Below are positions 10,201 through 11,409 of a DNA stretch of 11,409 bases, piece by piece. The notes below the pieces were generated by a model, which saw only the letters and a program-made list of their open reading frames with translations, was not told the origin of the DNA and searched no databases. This DNA comes from Saccoglossus kowalevskii (taxonomy: Eukaryota; Hemichordata; Enteropneusta; Harrimaniidae), in the NCBI RefSeq assembly GCF_000003605.2, contig NW_003108604.1, positions 55,740-67,148 of the forward strand. The letters are read 5' to 3'. Numbering within the stretch: position 1 is the stretch's first letter; each line of letters opens with the position of its first letter. Made by a program: the position numbers and the translations under genes.

Positions 10201-10969
10201 TCAATATATATCATTTTGTTTTTATCTAAACAAATATACTTACACACAATTGCCACACTATGCGTTATAATTATTTTGTATATCAGTACATTCATGCCAA
10301 TGTAAATCGACCAATAGGGTTCAGATGACGAGAATGTTATAGAACATGTTGTAATATTTCCATCACGTGCCATATCAGACTTTGTATCAGTTGAGAATGT
10401 ATTGCTTTGCATTGTAGACCGACCCATTGGAGAAATATTTACCAAAGCCGCCTCTGTTAAAAGCAAGTATTCACTTTTTAATATTTATTTTTAAAAAGTA
10501 TTATCACACCTGTCCCGTAAAAACGTGATTGATCTCATTTTAAATTGAATGATCCGATAGGGTACGCCTAGAAGATTTCCCTTAACTTTAACTCCGATAA
10601 ATTTCAAATTACAAAAAAAACGAATTCGACCGTCTTATATCAAATTATATCGTGACAAAATCACACGACTTCGCGTTCGCGTCACAACACTTGACATTGA
10701 GTTCCATTCAAGCGCCGGGGCATGCACCGTAGTGTTTGATTTCAATGAGAGTGAGGTGACCGAATAAATAAACCGTGGTTAACAAGTGACCAACTAGTTT
10801 GTGATCTGTTTGTATGACTTCAGACATATGTTGAAATAATAACCCTTACCACATACATTACTGCTTTCATCACTGCCATCTCGACAATCGTATATACCAT
10901 CACATGTTTTCACATTGGAAATACACTCCGACGACAGAATACATCTATAATCTGTTGTCACGTCACATT
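1045..10969 (-). CDS. Partial multi-exon gene: LDLa-FTPx3-PAN-LDLa array joined to a DEG/ENaC channel ectodomain
   Basis: Twelve exons on the minus strand read in transcript order as LDLa, three fucolectin-type (FTP) domains, PAN/apple, LDLa and a DEG/ENaC extracellular region, about 800 residues in all. Seen in the sequence: each exon has an AG acceptor and GT donor, and phases agree at every junction except the entry to FTP-2. Known: DEG/ENaC subunits are trimeric cation channels with two membrane helices and one large extracellular loop. C. elegans EGAS proteins combine EGF repeats with this channel domain, so modular insertions have a precedent. Several N-glycosylation sequons (NIS, NIT, NES, NRT, NLT, NHS) fit an extracellular location. 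Inferred: one gene, with TM1 before and TM2 after the window. The alternative is two adjacent genes, but no stop, start or TM1 exon is visible at the LDLa-2/channel junction. Confidence 0.82.
1285..1740. repeat. Degenerate 51-base minisatellite in an intron
   Basis: The anchor CTCATGGTTTGC (or CTCCTGGTTTGC) recurs at 1391, a weak copy at 1439, then 1490, 1541, 1592, 1645 and 1696, so the spacing is 48 to 53 bases and mostly 51. A worn copy starts near 1312. Between anchors most units share AGAGACTAGAAGCATGG and a TTTGAACT.ATAGACTGG-like stretch. Although 51 is a multiple of three, individual units contain stops in the open frame, so I do not call it coding. It lies in the intron between the YGNC exon and the palm exon. 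Confidence 0.85.
1741..2427. other. Intron remainder between DEG/ENaC exons
   Basis: AT-rich intron beyond the minisatellite. The first 120 bases still contain GAGATT and TTTGA fragments that may be more worn repeat units. No exon is seen. Confidence 0.55.
2428..2531 (-). CDS. Exon: DEG/ENaC ectodomain, YGNC motif
   Basis: This 104-base exon enters in phase 2 (acceptor ACTTCCAG) and leaves in phase 1 (donor G|GTAAGT). It encodes DFTQFQDDFYGNCFQFNMG and then GTGPQYG. The YGNCF.FN string is a hallmark of DEG/ENaC channels, just after the C....C pair of the previous exon, and spliced residues give the expected C..S.DF spacing. Sequence upstream of the acceptor stays open in the same frame, but splicing there would break the family spacing, so the acceptor at 2531 is preferred. 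Confidence 0.9.
2722..3022 (-). CDS. Exon: DEG/ENaC channel ectodomain, finger region
   Basis: This 301-base exon (acceptor ATCACTTACAG, phase 1; donor AG|GTATTT, phase 2) encodes about 100 residues of the amiloride-sensitive sodium channel (ASC) family. Residues 39-60 include FYRIKGENPPDW, and residues 62-72 include NHSDLRQVL. Residues 80-100 carry YGHQKVDFILQCTF and then EPCGP, matching the family pattern GH...DFIL.C.F....C that precedes the YGNC motif. The start of the exon (LEYKRLSLWLG) replaces what would be TM1-proximal sequence in an ordinary subunit. There is no transmembrane segment or FPAVTICN-like motif in this exon or in the intron before it. Confidence 0.88.
3023..3357. other. 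Intron between LDLa-2 and the first channel exon
   Basis: All minus-strand frames are short and interrupted. There is no hydrophobic helix-coding stretch and no start that could open a separate channel gene, which supports joining the two exons. It contains a CCTGTTATTC near-tandem at about 3234-3252 and a short TAGA run at about 3108. Confidence 0.6.
3358..3492 (-). CDS. Exon: LDL-receptor class A repeat 2
   Basis: This 135-base exon is phase 1-1 (acceptor TTTCATCAG, donor A|GTGAGTG). It encodes six cysteines in LDLa order: CPSGMWQC, GECLHPYRLC, DIIKDC and LDASDEADC. The acidic ASDE motif is present, but the usual CDG is CDI, so calcium coordination may differ slightly from repeat 1. It ends with MFTGN and a split codon that joins in phase to the first DEG/ENaC exon after a 335-base intron. 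This junction ties the adhesion array to the channel. Confidence 0.88.
3608..3895 (-). CDS. Exon: PAN/apple domain
   Basis: This 288-base exon is phase 1-1 (acceptor TTTATTACAG, donor G|GTATGT) and encodes about 96 residues. The pattern SLETCLDKCYF, FVCKSFDY, a short gap, HICTIYS and finally NLTYYQR is typical of PAN_1/apple domains: a helix with paired Cys, the CKSFDY strand, then a Cys on the following strand and YY near the end. PAN domains bind proteins or carbohydrates in plasma kallikrein, plasminogen, HGF and many invertebrate adhesion proteins. The ligand here is unknown. An NLT sequon lies near the end. Confidence 0.85.
3896..5135. other. Introns flanking the second FTP-3 exon
   Basis: Two introns, 3896-4395 and 4612-5135, surround the exon at 4396-4611. 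Both are AT-rich, and I see no additional exon, RNA gene or mobile element. Open frames on the plus strand across 4249-4526 are shadows of the minus-strand exon. Confidence 0.5.
4396..4611 (-). CDS. Exon: second half of fucolectin-type domain FTP-3
   Basis: This 216-base exon is phase 1-1 (acceptor TGTTCATAG, donor G|GTATGT). It encodes GERLAGAAVRVG, FRCGEQ, QRTCSVPILGRYVSVQLEG and LQLCEVQVLGKG. The order and spacing fit the C-terminal half of an FTP domain. The sequence between the two inner cysteines is several residues longer than in FTP-2. After a 500-base intron the transcript continues into the PAN/apple exon. Confidence 0.88.
5136..5360 (-). CDS. Exon: first half of fucolectin-type domain FTP-3
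   Basis: This 225-base exon is phase 1-1 (acceptor TTTTTCAG; donor G|GTAGTA, a weaker match to consensus). It encodes a short linker, then NVALNKSAYESS, ADKAVDGD, CFHS, EPWWRVDLG and NRQDY. The usual CC pair after NRxD is replaced by a single Tyr, so the spacing to the next Arg is one residue shorter than in FTP-2 (RXDX3R). His and both Arg are still present, so some carbohydrate binding is possible but less certain. The exon joins in phase to the FTP-2 tail upstream. Confidence 0.88.
5620..5644 (+). repeat. Third copy of the 612/746 repeat motif
   Basis: GCAGGCGACGACTCCCTCGC plus TTTAA matches the 753-777 part of the inverted repeat's right arm at 22 of 25 positions, in the same orientation. 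It lies almost 5 kb away in the large intron between FTP-2 and FTP-3. This suggests a dispersed repeat family rather than chance. Confidence 0.6.
6464..6491. repeat. Short strong hairpin
   Basis: CCCTCTA at 6470-6476 pairs perfectly with TAGAGGG at 6479-6485 around a two-base AG loop, and CACA/TGTG extends the stem past a 2x2 mismatch. It may mark a small repeat; no function is assigned. Confidence 0.5.
6727..6930 (-). CDS. Exon: second half of fucolectin-type domain FTP-2
   Basis: This 204-base exon is phase 1-1 (acceptor ATTTATAG, donor G|GTAATC). It begins with the split serine codon and DRLIGAEVRVG, then NILCG, VVISCGDVVGRYVSIQI and YLHLCEVKVLGKG. These are the standard landmarks of the C-terminal half of an FTP domain. 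The first Arg completes the RXDX4R motif begun in the previous exon. NES and NRT sequons are present. The tail VLGKG is shared with FTP-3 but not with FTP-1. Confidence 0.88.
7205..7418 (-). CDS. Exon: first half of fucolectin-type domain FTP-2, with anomalous 5' splice phase
   Basis: This is the most canonical FTP half in the window: NVAYGKRVEQSSQY, AIKAVDGD, SCMHT, EPWWRVDIG and ITNRQDCC. The His, and the Arg of NRQD with the Arg just after it (RXDX4R across the splice), match the fucose-binding set of eel fucolectin, although the His-to-Arg spacing is two residues longer. The donor A|GTAAGC is phase 1 like its neighbours. The start is odd. The strong-looking acceptor TTTCAG (exon from 7425) is followed by TAAATAG, giving an in-frame TAG in the domain frame. 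The AG at 7420-7419 (exon from 7418, used here) opens the domain in phase 0, while the upstream exon ends in phase 1. Confidence 0.75.
8851..8904. repeat. 27-base tandem duplication
   Basis: Positions 8851-8877 and 8878-8904 are adjacent direct copies, identical at 24 of 27 positions and sharing ACTGAATTCGTGT. Confidence 0.85.
8978..9028. repeat. Imperfect hairpin with ACTAGT ends
   Basis: ATTTTGATA (8994-9002) and TATCAAAAT (9009-9017) form a perfect 9-base stem around TGCGTG. ACTAGT stands at both outer ends, separated from the stem by unequal unpaired stretches. It may be a small foldback remnant. Confidence 0.5.
9721..9939 (-). CDS. Exon: second half of fucolectin-type domain FTP-1
   Basis: This 219-base exon is phase 1-1 (acceptor ATATTCAAG, donor G|GTAAG). 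It encodes SLSGAEIRVGG near its start, then a Cys, TFTVVC, GQFLSIQLVG and FLVLCEVEI. These match the C-terminal half of FTP domains (GAEIRIG, F.C, GRYV.V, L.LCEVEV). A second AG lies six bases inside the chosen acceptor, but only the upstream one keeps phase with the previous exon. The domain ends at MAVG, and a 2.3-kb intron follows before FTP-2. Confidence 0.85.
9940..10849. other. Introns flanking the first FTP-1 exon
   Basis: Two introns, 9940-10243 and 10454-10849, surround the exon at 10244-10453. I see nothing in them beyond AT-rich intron sequence. Confidence 0.5.
10244..10453 (-). CDS. Exon: first half of fucolectin-type domain FTP-1 (degenerate)
   Basis: This 210-base exon is phase 1-1 (acceptor TTTTAACAG, donor T|GTAAGT). 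It aligns with the N-terminal half of an FTP domain: an NIS strand start, DMARDG in place of the usual A.DG, then EPYWSIYIG where the family has NPWWRVDLG, then IIITHS where it has ITNR.DCC. The His and both Arg residues that bind fucose in Anguilla fucolectin are missing or replaced. I infer that this copy keeps the jelly-roll fold but probably not canonical fucose binding. It carries NIS and NIT sequons. The second half is in the next exon. Confidence 0.75.
10850..10969 (-). CDS. Exon: LDL-receptor class A repeat 1
   Basis: This 120-base exon is phase 1 at both ends (acceptor ATTTTTAG, donor G|GTAAG). It encodes one complete LDLa module with six cysteines, starting CDVTTDYRC and containing CDGIYDC followed by RDGSDE. 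The acidic residues that hold calcium in this family (CDG..DC..GSDE) are all present, so it should fold as a calcium-stabilised module. It is the first clearly recognisable exon of the gene in this window and is followed by FTP-1 after a 396-base intron. LDLa modules bind lipoproteins, proteases or other ligands; no specific ligand can be read here. Confidence 0.9.
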
Positions 10970-11360
10970 CTAAAAATATTGAATAATTAAAAATTCAATA
11001 TACGCGTTTGCATTGGATATTATAATAAAACACATCTAGTATTTCGCGACCAACCAGAATGTTCAATTGCTAGAATATGTATACAATTGTGCTGACCATG
11101 GAGATAACTGAAATACAATGTCGGTTATAGGCTGTTGGATTATATAAATATATAAAATTATGAATATTTATATAGTTGATCATTATGCATGTTTCGCACA
11201 TACAATCTACCTACAACCATTTTTTGAAAGATAAATTCTCGTGCACACGTATATTTTGTAATTATGCTTGATTGCGTAATACAAGTTGTCTGACTTTATT
11301 AGCATTTGAAAATAAAGGCATTATTGCCGTTGTTGTTTAATGCCCTCAAAACTATGGTAC
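10970..11360. other. Intron or upstream sequence before LDLa-1
   Basis: AT-rich. A perfect 9-base inverted repeat, ATATTGAAT (10976-10984) and ATTCAATAT (10993-11001), sits directly upstream of the LDLa-1 acceptor. No other structure is seen. Confidence 0.45.
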
Positions 11361-11409
11361 CTTCCACGGTGAATATATCTGATGACTTTACAATTGTAGC
11401 ATTCAGAAC
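11361..11409 (-). CDS. Weak candidate: 3' end of an upstream exon
   Basis: The minus strand is open from the window edge to a TAA at 11301-11299. A possible donor, GAAG|GTACCA, after 11361 would leave a phase 1 end compatible with the LDLa-1 exon. The 16 codons before it (VLNATIVKSSDIFTVE) look protein-like and include an NAT sequon. No domain can be assigned to so short a piece, and the donor is a poor match to consensus. Confidence 0.25.

Overview
The window is animal nuclear DNA. It is AT-rich, all credible coding sequence is in short exons with GT/AG borders on the minus strand, and introns range from about 115 to 2,300 bases. The mix of eel-type fucolectin (FTP, F5/8C-like) domains, LDL-receptor class A repeats, a PAN/apple domain and a DEG/ENaC channel ectodomain points to a marine invertebrate. 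A lophotrochozoan, perhaps a mollusc or brachiopod, is most likely, but this is inferred from domain content only.

Twelve consecutive minus-strand exons between 10969 and 1045 appear to belong to one gene that runs off both window edges. In transcript order they encode: LDLa-1 (10969-10850); FTP-1 in two exons (10453-10244, 9939-9721); FTP-2 in two exons (7418-7205, 6930-6727); FTP-3 in two exons (5360-5136, 4611-4396); PAN/apple (3895-3608); LDLa-2 (3492-3358); and then, joined in phase, the finger and palm part of a DEG/ENaC ectodomain (3022-2722, 2531-2428, 1208-1045). The first transmembrane helix should lie beyond 11409. The cysteine-rich thumb, pore and second transmembrane helix should lie beyond position 1.

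The main point is the architecture. No TM1 or start exon can be seen between LDLa-2 and the channel part, so the lectin, LDLa and apple modules seem to sit inside the channel's extracellular loop. That suggests a sodium-channel-family subunit carrying a glycan- or protein-binding array. Nearly every adhesion exon is phase 1 at both ends, as expected for exon shuffling. The exception is the first exon of FTP-2, whose best acceptors do not keep phase.

The rest is intron and repeat. A degenerate 51-base minisatellite lies at about 1285-1740. The left end (1-780) is richer in GC and holds a small AGTCTTG repeat cluster, a likely decayed LINE reverse-transcriptase fragment and an imperfect inverted repeat whose motif recurs near 5620. 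A 27-base tandem duplication and small hairpins lie in the larger introns. I see no rRNA, tRNA or CRISPR array.
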